A program made the translations under genes and the position numbers. A DNA stretch of 19,060 nt from SXOA01 sp051004015 (GTDB lineage Bacteria; Planctomycetota; Planctomycetia; Pirellulales; Pirellulaceae), in contig JBPCKT010000016.1 in the NCBI GenBank assembly GCA_051004015.1, positions 1-19,060 on the forward strand. The letters are read 5' to 3'. Below the pieces are notes generated by a model. It made no database searches and was not told the origin of the DNA. It worked only from the letters and a program-made list of their open reading frames with translations. Below are positions 7,125-15,317 of this stretch, piece by piece. Positions within the stretch are counted from its first letter, which is position 1. Each line of letters opens with the position of its first letter.

Positions 7125-9086
7125 ATGAAATCTTCGCGCTCCAAAGTTGCGCGGTCCTCTCTCGTTCCAGCCCGCTCACGGCGGTTGCGGCGGTCGTTCC
7201 TGCTGGCGATGGGGGTGCTGGTGGGTTCGGTGCTGGCGGCTGTTTATGCTCCGGGATTGTGGAAGCAACGAGTTAACGAGCAGCAGCCGAAGGAGCCGCC
7301 GAAAACTCAGCAAAAGGAAGCGACCTCGGCGAAGGAGACTCCGCCCATCACTCCGGTGGCGGCAAGTCCCTATAAGAACACGCAGCCGGGCGTGCAATAC
7401 GTCGGTTCGAAGGCGTGCATCGTCTGCCATGAGCAGGAGCATGAGTCGTATCAACACACCGGCATGGCGAAATCGATGGCGACGGTGGAACTTTCCCGCG
7501 AGCCGGCGGATGGGGCGTTTGACCACCCGCTATCGAAGTCTCGCTACGAGGTCCGTCGCAAGGATGGCCAAATGTGGCACCGTGAGCTGCTGCTAACGGG
7601 CGGAGACGAGGAAGTGCTGCTCCAGGAGTATCCGGTCAAATACGTCACCGGTTCGGGACGGCATTCACTGACTTACCTGGTGGAGGACGACGGCTTTCTG
7701 ATGGAGTCTCCCATCACCTGGTACACGTCGCGAAAGGCCTGGGGGATGTCCCCCGGTTACGACCGGGCCAATCACTCCGGCTTTGAGCGCGAGGTAGGGG
7801 AGACCTGTCTGGTTTGCCACGCCGGACAGATCAAAGCCGAGGGAAAGAGCCTGCACCGCATGACCATCACCGAGGCCGCCATCGGCTGCGAGCAGTGCCA
7901 CGGTCCGGGGGAATTGCACATTCAGCGACAGAAAAGTGTTGCCACCCATGGGGCGTCTCAGCCAGCCGCGAATGATTTCGACGACACCATCGTCAATCCG
8001 GCCCGCTTGACGCGAGAGCTTTCCGAAGCGGTCTGCCAGCAATGCCATTTGCGCGGCAGCGCCGCGGTGTTTGCCAAGGGCAAGACTCCCTTTGACTTCC
8101 GCCCTGGCCTGCCGCTCGGCGAGTTCGTTCAGCATTATGAGCTGGAGACTCCGAACAGGCAGATGTCTGTCGTTGGACATGTCGAGCAGATGCACCAGAG
8201 CAAATGTTATCAAGAAACCAAGACTTTCTCCTGCTTGACCTGCCACGGTCCGCATGGCGAACCGGCAGGCGAGGAGCTGACCAAACATTACATTCAGGTC
8301 TGCACCAGTTGCCACCAGCCGGAGGCTTGCCGCGTCAACCCGGAGCGGCGGCAGAAGGAGAGTCCAGAGAACAATTGCCTGGCCTGCCACATGCCGCAGA
8401 CTCCGACCGATATCCCACACCTGGCCTTTACGCATCACCGGATTGGAATTCATGACTCCTCCCCAGGCGGCGAAAGTGACTCCAAGAGGGGCGATGGGAC
8501 CGATTCTTTCGCGCTGCGTCCGATGTTCGAAATTTCCCCCGGCAGCGACAGCGAGCAGAAGCGTTCCCTGGGTCTGGCGTATCTGGAGGTCGCCAACAAG
8601 GAAGAAGTCTCCTCGCGCCGTCTACAGTATCAGCAGCGAGCGATTTCGCTTCTTTCAGAAGCGCGTGCCGCCGGGGGTGCGGACGGCACCGTCGACGCCT
8701 GGCTTGCCCGCCTGCGGTTCGAGTTTGGAATGCCGGATGCGCATCGCTACGCACAGTCCGCCCTCTCCGATCCGGAACTGGCCGGTCAAGATTTGTGCCA
8801 TGCCTTGTTTCTGCTGGCGGACGCGCAGTTCCAGCAGAAGCGCTACGCGGATGCGCTGCAGACGCTCGAGCAGCTCGGCAAATTGCGCCGCCACAGCATG
8901 CAGTGGCTGCTGATGGCGCAGTGCCAAAAAGAAGTGGGTAATGAAGCAGCCACGGAGCAGGCCCTGCTCAAGGCCGTTCACATCAACCCGCGGCTCACAA
9001 AGATCCAGCAAAAGCTGGCCGAGATTTACCGGCAAAAGGGGAATGAGTCCCGGGCTCGATACCACGAGATGCGTGCCGTGCCTTAA
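7125..9086 (+). CDS. Membrane-anchored seven-heme cytochrome c with C-terminal TPRs
   Basis: 653 residues. A basic N-terminus is followed by one hydrophobic segment (about residues 24-45), probably an uncleaved anchor or signal, then a Lys/Pro-rich spacer to about 85. Seven CxxCH heme-binding motifs are visible: CIVCH 98, CLVCH 228, CEQCH 255, CQQCH 304, CLTCH 370, CTSCH 393 and CLACH 418. Numerous His residues between them (for example His433-443) could serve as distal ligands. The spacing suggests cytochrome c554/doubled-CxxCH architecture. Residues about 475-653 are helical TPR-like repeats, ending with ESRARYHEMRAVP. The protein likely transfers electrons on the periplasmic face, with the TPR part holding a partner. 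No oxidoreductase partner gene is adjacent. Its stop overlaps that of the convergent HDOD gene by 4 nt. Confidence 0.88.
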   Translation: MKSSRSKVARSSLVPARSRRLRRSFLLAMGVLVGSVLAAVYAPGLWKQRVNEQQPKEPPKTQQKEATSAKETPPITPVAASPYKNTQPGVQYVGSKACIVCHEQEHESYQHTGMAKSMATVELSREPADGAFDHPLSKSRYEVRRKDGQMWHRELLLTGGDEEVLLQEYPVKYVTGSGRHSLTYLVEDDGFLMESPITWYTSRKAWGMSPGYDRANHSGFEREVGETCLVCHAGQIKAEGKSLHRMTITEAAIGCEQCHGPGELHIQRQKSVATHGASQPAANDFDDTIVNPARLTRELSEAVCQQCHLRGSAAVFAKGKTPFDFRPGLPLGEFVQHYELETPNRQMSVVGHVEQMHQSKCYQETKTFSCLTCHGPHGEPAGEELTKHYIQVCTSCHQPEACRVNPERRQKESPENNCLACHMPQTPTDIPHLAFTHHRIGIHDSSPGGESDSKRGDGTDSFALRPMFEISPGSDSEQKRSLGLAYLEVANKEEVSSRRLQYQQRAISLLSEARAAGGADGTVDAWLARLRFEFGMPDAHRYAQSALSDPELAGQDLCHALFLLADAQFQQKRYADALQTLEQLGKLRRHSMQWLLMAQCQKEVGNEAATEQALLKAVHINPRLTKIQQKLAEIYRQKGNESRARYHEMRAVP

Positions 9087-10678
9087 ATCTCGATGCTCTT
9101 CACCGCGCCGCCGCCGGAAAGGAGCGCGCCGGCCAGGCAACGCTGAGCGGCAGCGATGATCTCATGGGGCGGGAAGTTGCGGGTGGGAAGCGCCAGCGTC
9201 GCCAGGCCGGCGGAGAGCATCCAGCCGGAAGGGACCGCTCCTTCTGCCGAGTGCGAGCTATCTTGAGCCAGCCGGAGCACATGCCGGGCCAGCTCGAAGC
9301 CGTCGTTACGTGTGCAACCCTCCCAGAGGAGGGCGAAGGTATTCTGAGACAGAGCCAGGCCGGTGCCCCGGTCTTGCGACCATCGCTCGAGGCCCCCCAA
9401 CAAGAGTTGCGGCGCTGGATAGGCGCCGGCATCTCCGCCGCGAGCCAGCACTCCATGCACCCGGAACAGGACCAGGCTCAGGCTCCGTTTGTCTCCGCGG
9501 CAGCGGACGATGGCTGCGGCGACTTCGCTGAATAATTGCTGTTCACTGGCCAGTGAGACAGGCTTCTGCGCGGAGTGCGCTTCGCAGGTTGTCGGCCGCG
9601 GCCGCTCTGCCGCATGCACAACCTGCCGCGGGGATCCCCGCGTCAGTTGACGGCGAGCGGCAACTTGCAACTGCGTTTGCAACGCCGTCATTTCGGCCAG
9701 GAGCGCTTCCTCGCTCGCCCCTTCCAGCATCTGCGCGCTCGTTTCCGCCAGGCGGGCGTGGGCCGCGGCGGAAAGGTCGGCGCGGGATGGCAATTCGAGC
9801 GAGAGGATGCGGGCCAGCTCTTCGGCCCGCTGCGTTAACACGTCCAATATTTCCTGCACCTGCTCGGCGGTCAGTCCCAGCTCGTCCCGGGCGACGGCGG
9901 AGAGCCCGATCTGGCCGGCGTTGTGCCCTTCCACCACGCGGGCCATCAGTTCGGCCACGTCCAGTACCTTGATGAGCGCCTGATCGGCCGGGGGCACCTC
10001 TCCTTGACCGTGCTTGCCCGCGACGATCGCGATGAACGAGGGGGGCATTCCCCACTGGGTGAGCACGCGGGCGGATAGCTCCACGTGGTCAAAGCCCAGC
10101 GCGAGCCATTCGGCTTCGCGGAGCGGCCGCAGCTCTTTGCGAACCTGGCCACGGAAGCGGATGTACGAAGGACCAAGCTGCTGGATCAGAACCAGCTCCC
10201 CCACGTCCTGCAGCAGGCCGGCGGTGAACGTCTCTTCGCTGCGGGCGGGAAACAGGCGGCGGCTGAGCTCCCGGCAGCCGGCGGCTTTGAGGAGCGTATG
10301 CCGCCAGTACTCCGTGAGCACCTCTTTTTCCGTCTCCGCCACGAGTTGATGGGGAAGCGAAAACCCAAGGACCAGCATCTTGAGCGGCTTGACTCCCAGC
10401 AGGGCCAGCGCCTGACCGAGATCCGTCACCTTTCGCGTCAGCCCGAACAGCGAGCTATTGACGACCTTGAGAATCCGCGTCGTCAGGGCGGGATCATTCT
10501 CCAGGCAGGCCTTGAGCGCCGGCCGATCCACTTCCCCACTGCCGGTCAATTGCAGCACTTGGGCCGCCACCGACGGCAGCGAATAGAGCTGCGCGGCGCA
10601 GGCGGCCAGATGATCTAAAATCGGCGCGGCGGAACCTTGGTTTACAGCCGGTACGGGCGCAATAGGGGAGGCATCCAT
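9083..10678 (-). CDS. HDOD signalling protein with degenerate GGDEF domain
   Basis: 531 residues from the ATG at 10678; the TTG two codons upstream is unlikely. The HDOD domain covers about residues 20-225 (LPSVAAQVLQL, NDPALTTRILKVVNSSLFG, GLLQDVGELVLI, GFDHVELSARVLTQWGMP). As in other HDOD proteins the HD metal pair is missing: Gln replaces His in GLLQD. A coiled-coil-like stretch follows at about 279-345. The C-terminal part (about 375-531) aligns by eye with a GGDEF fold. The signature is SQNTF (444-448) before ALLWEG, and the tail SAGLATLALP through AAAQRCLAG matches the usual GGDEF ending, so no cyclase activity is expected. A signalling adaptor is inferred. It follows the Flp pilin gene by 21 nt. 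Confidence 0.85.
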   Translation of the reverse strand: MDASPIAPVPAVNQGSAAPILDHLAACAAQLYSLPSVAAQVLQLTGSGEVDRPALKACLENDPALTTRILKVVNSSLFGLTRKVTDLGQALALLGVKPLKMLVLGFSLPHQLVAETEKEVLTEYWRHTLLKAAGCRELSRRLFPARSEETFTAGLLQDVGELVLIQQLGPSYIRFRGQVRKELRPLREAEWLALGFDHVELSARVLTQWGMPPSFIAIVAGKHGQGEVPPADQALIKVLDVAELMARVVEGHNAGQIGLSAVARDELGLTAEQVQEILDVLTQRAEELARILSLELPSRADLSAAAHARLAETSAQMLEGASEEALLAEMTALQTQLQVAARRQLTRGSPRQVVHAAERPRPTTCEAHSAQKPVSLASEQQLFSEVAAAIVRCRGDKRSLSLVLFRVHGVLARGGDAGAYPAPQLLLGGLERWSQDRGTGLALSQNTFALLWEGCTRNDGFELARHVLRLAQDSSHSAEGAVPSGWMLSAGLATLALPTRNFPPHEIIAAAQRCLAGALLSGGGAVKSIEI

Positions 10679-10699
10679 GCACAAGTCTAGCTTGCGGAA

Positions 10700-10879
10700 T
10701 TACGACCCCGTGATGGCAGCGTTGATCCGCGTGGACGAGTCCTGAAAGCTCGTCATCGTGGCACTGCCCAGGGACGTAATCCCGGTCACCGCGGCACCGA
10801 CAATGAGCGCAAGCATCACGGCATATTCGACGGCGGTGGGGCCATCCTCACCGCAAATAAAATTGAGAATCCTCTTCAT
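10700..10879 (-). CDS. Flp/Fap-type type IVb pilin
   Basis: 59 residues from the ATG at 10879, which is preceded by GAGGG (10884-10888). A GTG at 10894 would add five residues. The sequence MKRILNFICGEDG then PTAVEYAVMLALIVGAA is the Flp pattern: a short basic leader, a prepilin-peptidase site after Gly, Glu at mature position 5 and Tyr at 6, then one hydrophobic helix. Flp pilins form Tad-type adhesive pili. No tad/rcp assembly genes are nearby, so assembly would rely on a locus elsewhere. It is placed 21 nt ahead of the HDOD gene, probably co-transcribed. Confidence 0.85.
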   Translation of the reverse strand: MKRILNFICGEDGPTAVEYAVMLALIVGAAVTGITSLGSATMTSFQDSSTRINAAITGS

Positions 10880-10883
10880 ATGG

Positions 10884-10888
10884 CCCTC
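10884..10888 (-). promoter_or_regulatory. Shine-Dalgarno of Flp pilin gene
   Basis: GAGGG on the minus strand with a 4-nt spacer to the ATG at 10879. It supports this start over the upstream GTG. Confidence 0.6.
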
Positions 10889-11072
10889 ACACACGCGAGA
10901 GGGCGCTCAGTTCACTGACGCCGGAATTAACGGCCCCGGTCTCCACTAGACGGCATGGGCCTCCCGCGCGACTAGCGCTGGACGTAATGTAAACCTACGT
11001 TATGGATGATGATTTGGCAAAAAAATCCGCAAGATCCAGACGAATTGGTCGGGTCGCCAAGTACTACTTGTC

Positions 11073-11432
11073 CTAGTAGGTCGGCCGGGAGATGTGAAGC
11101 TGCGAGCTGCGCGCCGGTTGTCGGCTAGTCGCGGGCGCATTGACGCGACTTGTCTTCGGGGACGGAAGTGCCTCCGGCGCGGGAGGGGGAACAGGAGCCG
11201 GCTCCAGATAGGGGACGAGCGGCTCTTCGTAGAGGCCTGCGCGATTGGAGCGCCGCTGCCAGGGCTGGGACCGCAAACGAGGGTTCGGACAACCCTCATA
11301 GGCGTGATAACCGTCACTCCAGCCCAGCCCCAGGTCCCGCCCCAACTCGTTCACCCAACCGGCGGAAACCTGGCCCGACCCGGCTAGCGCGAGGACCAAT
11401 AATGTAAAACGGAAAAGTTGGCTGGCGCGCAT
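11073..11432 (-). CDS. Small secreted Pro-rich protein, function unknown
   Basis: 119 residues. The ATG at 11432 has a strong GGGAGGA site (11438-11444, 5-nt spacer), which is the main argument that this is a real gene. The signal peptide MRASQLFRFTLLVLALAGSG ends near QVSA, leaving a mature protein of about 95 residues that starts with GWVNELGRDLGLGWSDGYHA. A Pro-rich run (VPYLEPAPVPPPAPEALP) and a basic tail follow. There is one Cys in the mature part. Not recognised as a named family. It diverges from the sulfatase gene, with 203 bases between their starts that probably contain both promoters. Confidence 0.7.
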   Translation of the reverse strand: MRASQLFRFTLLVLALAGSGQVSAGWVNELGRDLGLGWSDGYHAYEGCPNPRLRSQPWQRRSNRAGLYEEPLVPYLEPAPVPPPAPEALPSPKTSRVNAPATSRQPARSSQLHISRPTY

Positions 11433-11437
11433 GGCAA

Positions 11438-11444
11438 TCCTCCC
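11438..11444 (-). promoter_or_regulatory. Strong Shine-Dalgarno of small secreted protein
   Basis: GGGAGGA, 5 nt before the ATG at 11432. Next to it is a 6-bp inverted repeat cctgaa/ttcagg (11443-11463) that could hide or expose the site in the mRNA. Confidence 0.6.
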
Positions 11445-11635
11445 TGAAATTCAATCCTTCAGGTTTGTATCGAACCGGCCGGCATGAAGTGCATACTTGC
11501 AGTTTGAATCGCCAGCTATGCCGGTTGTGCCCAAAGTAAGGAACTGCGCGGAAGTGACGGTCTCCAGCTTGAGGCGCCCCCGTCGTCATCCCATAATGCG
11601 GGCGTTCCAACCGCCTCTTGTCAGGAGCCGATTCT

Positions 11636-13102
11636 ATGGTCGCGCGTCTTTTGCTACTCGGCACGATTGCCGTCCTGGCCTCGCCTGCTTTCAGCTTCGC
11701 CCAGGAGAAGCCCAAGAAGCTGAATGTGCTGTATATCGTCTCGGATGACTTGAATAACGCGCTGGGTTGTTATGGGCATCCGCAGGTGAAGTCGCCGCGG
11801 ATTGATGCATTGGCAAGACGGGGTGTGCGGTTTGACCGGGCGTATTGCCAGTTTCCGCTCTGCAATCCCAGCCGCTCGAGCTTTTTGACGGGGTTGCGGC
11901 CGGACCAAACCGGGGCGCACGACAATGCGTTTGTGTTCCGGAAGAAGAACCCGGACATCGTCACCATGCCGCAGCTCTTTCAGAACAACGGCTACTTCGT
12001 GGCGCGGGTGGGAAAGCTGTATCACTACGGCGTGCCCACTCAAATTGGGACCGACGGACTGGACGACCCGCCGTCGTGGCAGAAGGTGATCAATCCCAAG
12101 GGGCGGGACAAGGATGACGAGGACAAGATTTTCAGCATCGACGGCAAGAAGAGTTTTGGCGGCACGCTGAGTTGGCTGGCGGCTGACGGAACGGATGAGG
12201 AACAGACCGACGGAAAAATTGCCGAAGCGGCCATTGGCCTGCTCGAGCAGAACAAAGACAAAAGCTTCTTCCTGGCGGTCGGCTTTTTCCGGCCGCACAC
12301 GCCCTATGTCGCACCGAAGAAGTATTTCGACATGTACCCAGCGGACCAAGTGCCGCTGGCCAGGATGCCGGCGGATGACCGGAAGGACATTCCCGATCCT
12401 GCCATACCGGTGAAGAACGCGAACTACGGCCTGGACGAAAAGCTCCAGCGTGAGGCGGTGCAAGCTTACTTCGCCTCCATCACCTTCATGGACCAACAGG
12501 TCGGCAAACTGCTCGACGCCCTCGACCGGCTGAAGCTGACGGACAACACCATCGTCGTATGCCACAGCGACCACGGCTATCACCTCGGCGAGCATGGCCT
12601 GTGGCAGAAGCAGAGCCTGTTCGAGGAATCGGCCCGCGTACCGCTGATCATCGCTACGCCGGGAATGAAGGCTTCCGGCCAGGCTTCGCCGCGCATCGCG
12701 GAGCTCGTAGATGTTTATCCGACTCTGGCGGATTTGTGCGGACTGAAAGCGCCCCACAACTTGCCCGGCAAATCGCTGCAGCCGTTGTTGGCCAAACCCG
12801 ATGCCGCTTGGGACAAGGTGGCCGTGACGCAGGTCTTCCGCGGCGGCGGGCAGGGAGGGAAAGCGAAGGCGGGAGCAAAGAAGGTCGAGCCGTCCGCGGT
12901 GCCGGCCGGCTTCAAGGGATACAGCGTGCGGAGCGAGCGGTATCGCTACACCCAGTGGGACGGCGGCAAGCGGGGCATGGAGCTCTACGACCATGAGACC
13001 GATCCGCGGGAGCTGACGAACTTGGCGGATAAGCCGGAGATGGCAGAGGTGGTGAAGGAGATGAAGGGGAAACTAGCGGATGTGATTGCCGGTTCGCCCT
13101 AG
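11636..13102 (+). CDS. Sulfatase, iduronate-2-sulfatase-like
   Basis: 488 residues from the ATG at 11636, which has AGGAG (11623-11627) 8 nt upstream; a TTG at 11618 is rejected. The signal peptide is residues 1-22 (ending SFA before QEK). The metal-binding start is VLYIVSDDLN (Asp37-Asp38). The formylglycine motif is CNPSRSSFLTG, with Cys76 as the residue converted by a formylglycine-generating enzyme encoded elsewhere. HSDHGYHLGEHG (310-321) gives Asp312/His313 and the typical iduronate-sulfatase HLGEHG signature, with Lys325 following. The length fits type I sulfatases. The exported enzyme probably hydrolyses sulfate esters on algal or host polysaccharides, a planctomycete speciality; the substrate is inferred. 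It converges on the Fic gene. Confidence 0.9.
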   Translation: MVARLLLLGTIAVLASPAFSFAQEKPKKLNVLYIVSDDLNNALGCYGHPQVKSPRIDALARRGVRFDRAYCQFPLCNPSRSSFLTGLRPDQTGAHDNAFVFRKKNPDIVTMPQLFQNNGYFVARVGKLYHYGVPTQIGTDGLDDPPSWQKVINPKGRDKDDEDKIFSIDGKKSFGGTLSWLAADGTDEEQTDGKIAEAAIGLLEQNKDKSFFLAVGFFRPHTPYVAPKKYFDMYPADQVPLARMPADDRKDIPDPAIPVKNANYGLDEKLQREAVQAYFASITFMDQQVGKLLDALDRLKLTDNTIVVCHSDHGYHLGEHGLWQKQSLFEESARVPLIIATPGMKASGQASPRIAELVDVYPTLADLCGLKAPHNLPGKSLQPLLAKPDAAWDKVAVTQVFRGGGQGGKAKAGAKKVEPSAVPAGFKGYSVRSERYRYTQWDGGKRGMELYDHETDPRELTNLADKPEMAEVVKEMKGKLADVIAGSP

Positions 13103-13118
13103 CTGGATCAGGGCGAAC
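13092..13118. terminator. Shared hairpin over convergent stop codons
   Basis: gttcgccct (13092-13100) pairs perfectly with agggcgaac (13110-13118) around a 9-nt loop. The arms are the last codons of the sulfatase and the Fic gene, and both stop codons fall at the loop edges. No T-run follows on either strand, so this is only a possible bidirectional terminator. Confidence 0.45.
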
Positions 13119-14280
13119 TCACTAGCTCCGTGTCGCTGGTAATCACTTGCAGATACTCCTGGTAGGCGTAGATGCGATCTCGTTGTTTGCCAGTTACTTC
13201 CCGCAAGACTTTCGCCTTGGCGAGCGCGGTAATCGCTTTGGACGCCGTGGGTTTGCTGGTTTTCAGGAGCTTCATCGCCAGCGACAGTGTGATCATCGGA
13301 TGTCGGGGAAGGCTGTCCAGCAGCCGAACCGCGGGGATCGTCGTGCCGCTGAGGGTGAGAACTCGCTGGCGGTCGCGACTGAGAAGTGCAAACAGTTGTT
13401 GTGCCGCCGATACGCCGTCGCTGGCTGCTTCCCGTACGCACTCGAGGAAAAAGAGCGTCCAGCCCTCCCAGTCTCCCGTGCTGCGAACGGCGGACAGTCG
13501 CGCGTAGTATTCGCTGCGGCGGCGCTTGAACGCCAGGCTCAAGTAGAGTAGTGGAGTGGTGAGTAATCCCCAGTGCTCGACGAGCAAGGTGATAAGCAAC
13601 CTGCCGATGCGCCCATTGCCATCTAGAAAGGGATGAATGGTCTCGAACTGAACATGGGCTAGGCCCGCGCGGACTAGCGGAGGGAGGGAGTCATCCGCAT
13701 GGATCCATCGGTCCAATTGGGCCATCGCTTCGTGAACTGCATCCGCGGGAGGCGGCACGAACATGGCATTGCCGGGCCGAGTGCCGCCAATCCAGTTTTG
13801 CGATGCACGAATCTCGCCGGGCTGCTTTTCTCTCCCTCGTGCGCCGCGCATGAGCCGTTGATGCGCGCTGCACAGCAAGCGGGTGCTCAGCGGAAGTCCC
13901 CCCGGCCGCGCCAATTCGCGCCGTGCATAGGTCAAGGCCGCCACGTAATTGCAGACTTCTTGCACATCCTCAGGACGCTCCGACTTGGCAGTGGCCTCAA
14001 ACGCGAGCACATCTCGCAAAGTGGCCTGTGTGCCTTCAATCTGGGACGAGATTACCGCTTCCTTCCGGACGAATCCGTACAGAAACCAGTCCACGCTAGG
14101 GACCAGAGCCGCGGCAACTGCCAATTGGCTGACGGCGGAACAAGCGGAGGCATGAAGCTCCCTCATCTGCACGTTCAGGAGCAGCGGAGGCTCTTGCGGC
14201 GGCAGTGGGAACGGCAAGAAGGCGCGGAATTCCTCGCCTGCCGAGCGAGTGATTCGGTAATTACCGGTGTTACGTGCCAT
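13108..14280 (-). CDS. Fic domain protein, class II, with C-terminal winged helix
   Basis: 390 residues. The Fic_N-type N-terminus carries the inhibitory helix motif S-x-x-x-E-G (Ser78, Glu82, Gly83 in SSQIEGTQ), which places it in class II: the glutamate normally blocks ATP gamma-phosphate until relieved. The catalytic loop is HPFLDGNGRIGR (His216 to Arg227), intact with the essential His, Asp/Asn and Arg. The flap region contains GGTRPGNAMFVPPP. Residues about 310-385 look like a winged helix (MKLLKTSKPTASKAITALAK), common in this architecture. Known members AMPylate proteins, often themselves or gyrase-like targets. The target is unknown. No antitoxin gene (fiti/VbhA type) is adjacent, as expected for an internally inhibited class. 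Confidence 0.9.
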   Translation of the reverse strand: MARNTGNYRITRSAGEEFRAFLPFPLPPQEPPLLLNVQMRELHASACSAVSQLAVAAALVPSVDWFLYGFVRKEAVISSQIEGTQATLRDVLAFEATAKSERPEDVQEVCNYVAALTYARRELARPGGLPLSTRLLCSAHQRLMRGARGREKQPGEIRASQNWIGGTRPGNAMFVPPPADAVHEAMAQLDRWIHADDSLPPLVRAGLAHVQFETIHPFLDGNGRIGRLLITLLVEHWGLLTTPLLYLSLAFKRRRSEYYARLSAVRSTGDWEGWTLFFLECVREAASDGVSAAQQLFALLSRDRQRVLTLSGTTIPAVRLLDSLPRHPMITLSLAMKLLKTSKPTASKAITALAKAKVLREVTGKQRDRIYAYQEYLQVITSDTELVSSP

Positions 14281-14400
14281 TCGCCCTGGCTCCCCTCTTG
14301 AACGGGCGGCTTTGGGATAATCGCTAGTAAAGAACTCTTGCCTACGAACCAGTGCTAGTCAAGTCTACTTTACCAGGCAACCAGGTGCAGCGGCACCCAG
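14281..14400. other. Gap between ThiG end and Fic start
   Basis: 120 bases, both flanking genes on the minus strand. It holds a small ggtgc/gcacc hairpin near 14384-14397 but no T-run, and a TTGACT-like -35 (plus-strand agtcaa 14357-14362) without a convincing -10 for the Fic gene. Confidence 0.3.
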
Positions 14401-15228
14401 TCAAGGGGAAAGATAAGGCCGCGTCGAGATAACTCCTTCCTCCGGACTGCTCGCCGTGGCATAAAGTCGGCGGGGGATGCGGCCGGAGAGAAAGGCAAGG
14501 CGGCCGGCGGTGCAGGCGGCGTTCATAGCGCGGGCCATGGTGAGGGGATCGCGGGCATGGGCGATAGCCGTGTTGAGCAGCACGCCGTCAACACCGAGCT
14601 CCATCGCGAAGGCGACGTCGCTGGCGGTGCCGACGCCGGCATCGACGATGACCGGATAGTCAGGGTCGCCGTCCTTCAAATATTCCAGGATGATGCGGAT
14701 ATTGTTGGGATTGAGCACCCCTTGCCCCGAACCAATGGGGCTGCCGGCAGGCATGACTGCTGTGGCTCCGGCTGATTTCAGGCGGCGGGCCATGATGGGG
14801 TCGTCGCTGGTGTAGCAGAGGACCGCGAAGCCATCCGCGACGAGAGTCTCGGTCGCCTTGAGAAGCTCGATGGGGTCGGGCAGGAGTGTCTTGCTGTCGC
14901 CGAGGACTTCCAGCTTCACCCAGTCCGCGCCGGGGTTCTCCAGGCTCAACAGAATCTCGCGTCCCATCTTGGCGACCCGCACGGCGTCGACTGCGTTGTA
15001 ACAGCCGGCTGTGTTGGGCAGGAGCGTGTATCGCTTCAGGTCGAGGTAGTCGAGGATGTTCTGGCCGCGGCCGTCGTACAGGCGTTCGCGGCGGACGGCG
15101 ACGGTGATGCAGTCCGTGCCGGAGAGGTCCAGCGACTTCTGCATCGCATCAAACGTGTCGTACTTCCCCGTCCCGACGATGAGGCGGCTCTGGAGAGTAT
15201 GCGAGCCGATGCGGAGGGTGTCTGGCAT
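14401..15228 (-). CDS. thiG: Thiazole synthase
   Basis: 275 residues from the ATG at 15228 (MPDTLRIGSH), close to the usual 250-270 of ThiG. Upstream in-frame starts at 15294 (ATG) and 15312 (GTG) would add a low-complexity leader encoded partly by a repeat hairpin and are disfavoured. ThiG forms the thiazole phosphate of thiamine from 1-deoxy-D-xylulose 5-phosphate, dehydroglycine and ThiS-thiocarboxylate. Visible marks: LIVGTGKY near the start, NTAGCYNA, the active-site Lys105 in WVKLEVLGD, AVMPAGSPIGSGQG phosphate-binding loop, and DAGVGTASDVAFAMELG. It sits 116 nt behind thiS on the same strand. No ThiF, ThiH or ThiO gene is beside it. No obvious Shine-Dalgarno was found. Confidence 0.95.
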   Translation of the reverse strand: MPDTLRIGSHTLQSRLIVGTGKYDTFDAMQKSLDLSGTDCITVAVRRERLYDGRGQNILDYLDLKRYTLLPNTAGCYNAVDAVRVAKMGREILLSLENPGADWVKLEVLGDSKTLLPDPIELLKATETLVADGFAVLCYTSDDPIMARRLKSAGATAVMPAGSPIGSGQGVLNPNNIRIILEYLKDGDPDYPVIVDAGVGTASDVAFAMELGVDGVLLNTAIAHARDPLTMARAMNAACTAGRLAFLSGRIPRRLYATASSPEEGVISTRPYLSP

Positions 15229-15238
15229 ATGTGTGGGC

Positions 15239-15265
15239 GAGCGGCCTGGCGTAAGCCGGCCGGTT
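15239..15265. repeat. REP-like hairpin copy 1
   Basis: Contains the core ggcgtaagcc flanked by GC-rich arms (ggcctggc, gccggccgg), forming an imperfect stem. It lies just upstream of the thiG start. Confidence 0.45.
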
Positions 15266-15317
15266 TTGTCGATCGGCGTGTCGTCGCTGTTCATGGTCAA
15301 ACGGATAGCCACATTAC

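Noticed and set aside
11019..11025. Run of seven A (T-run on minus) as a terminator of the small secreted gene
   Set aside because: The preceding minus-strand sequence forms no more than a 3-bp stem.
11654..12994. Antisense open frame of 446 codons under the sulfatase gene
   Set aside because: The sulfatase motifs are intact on the plus strand, and the antisense product has no recognisable domain.
15229..15312. Longer ThiG start giving 303 residues
   Set aside because: The extra leader includes sequence encoded by a REP-like hairpin and is not part of the ThiG pattern, which begins at MPDTLRIG.
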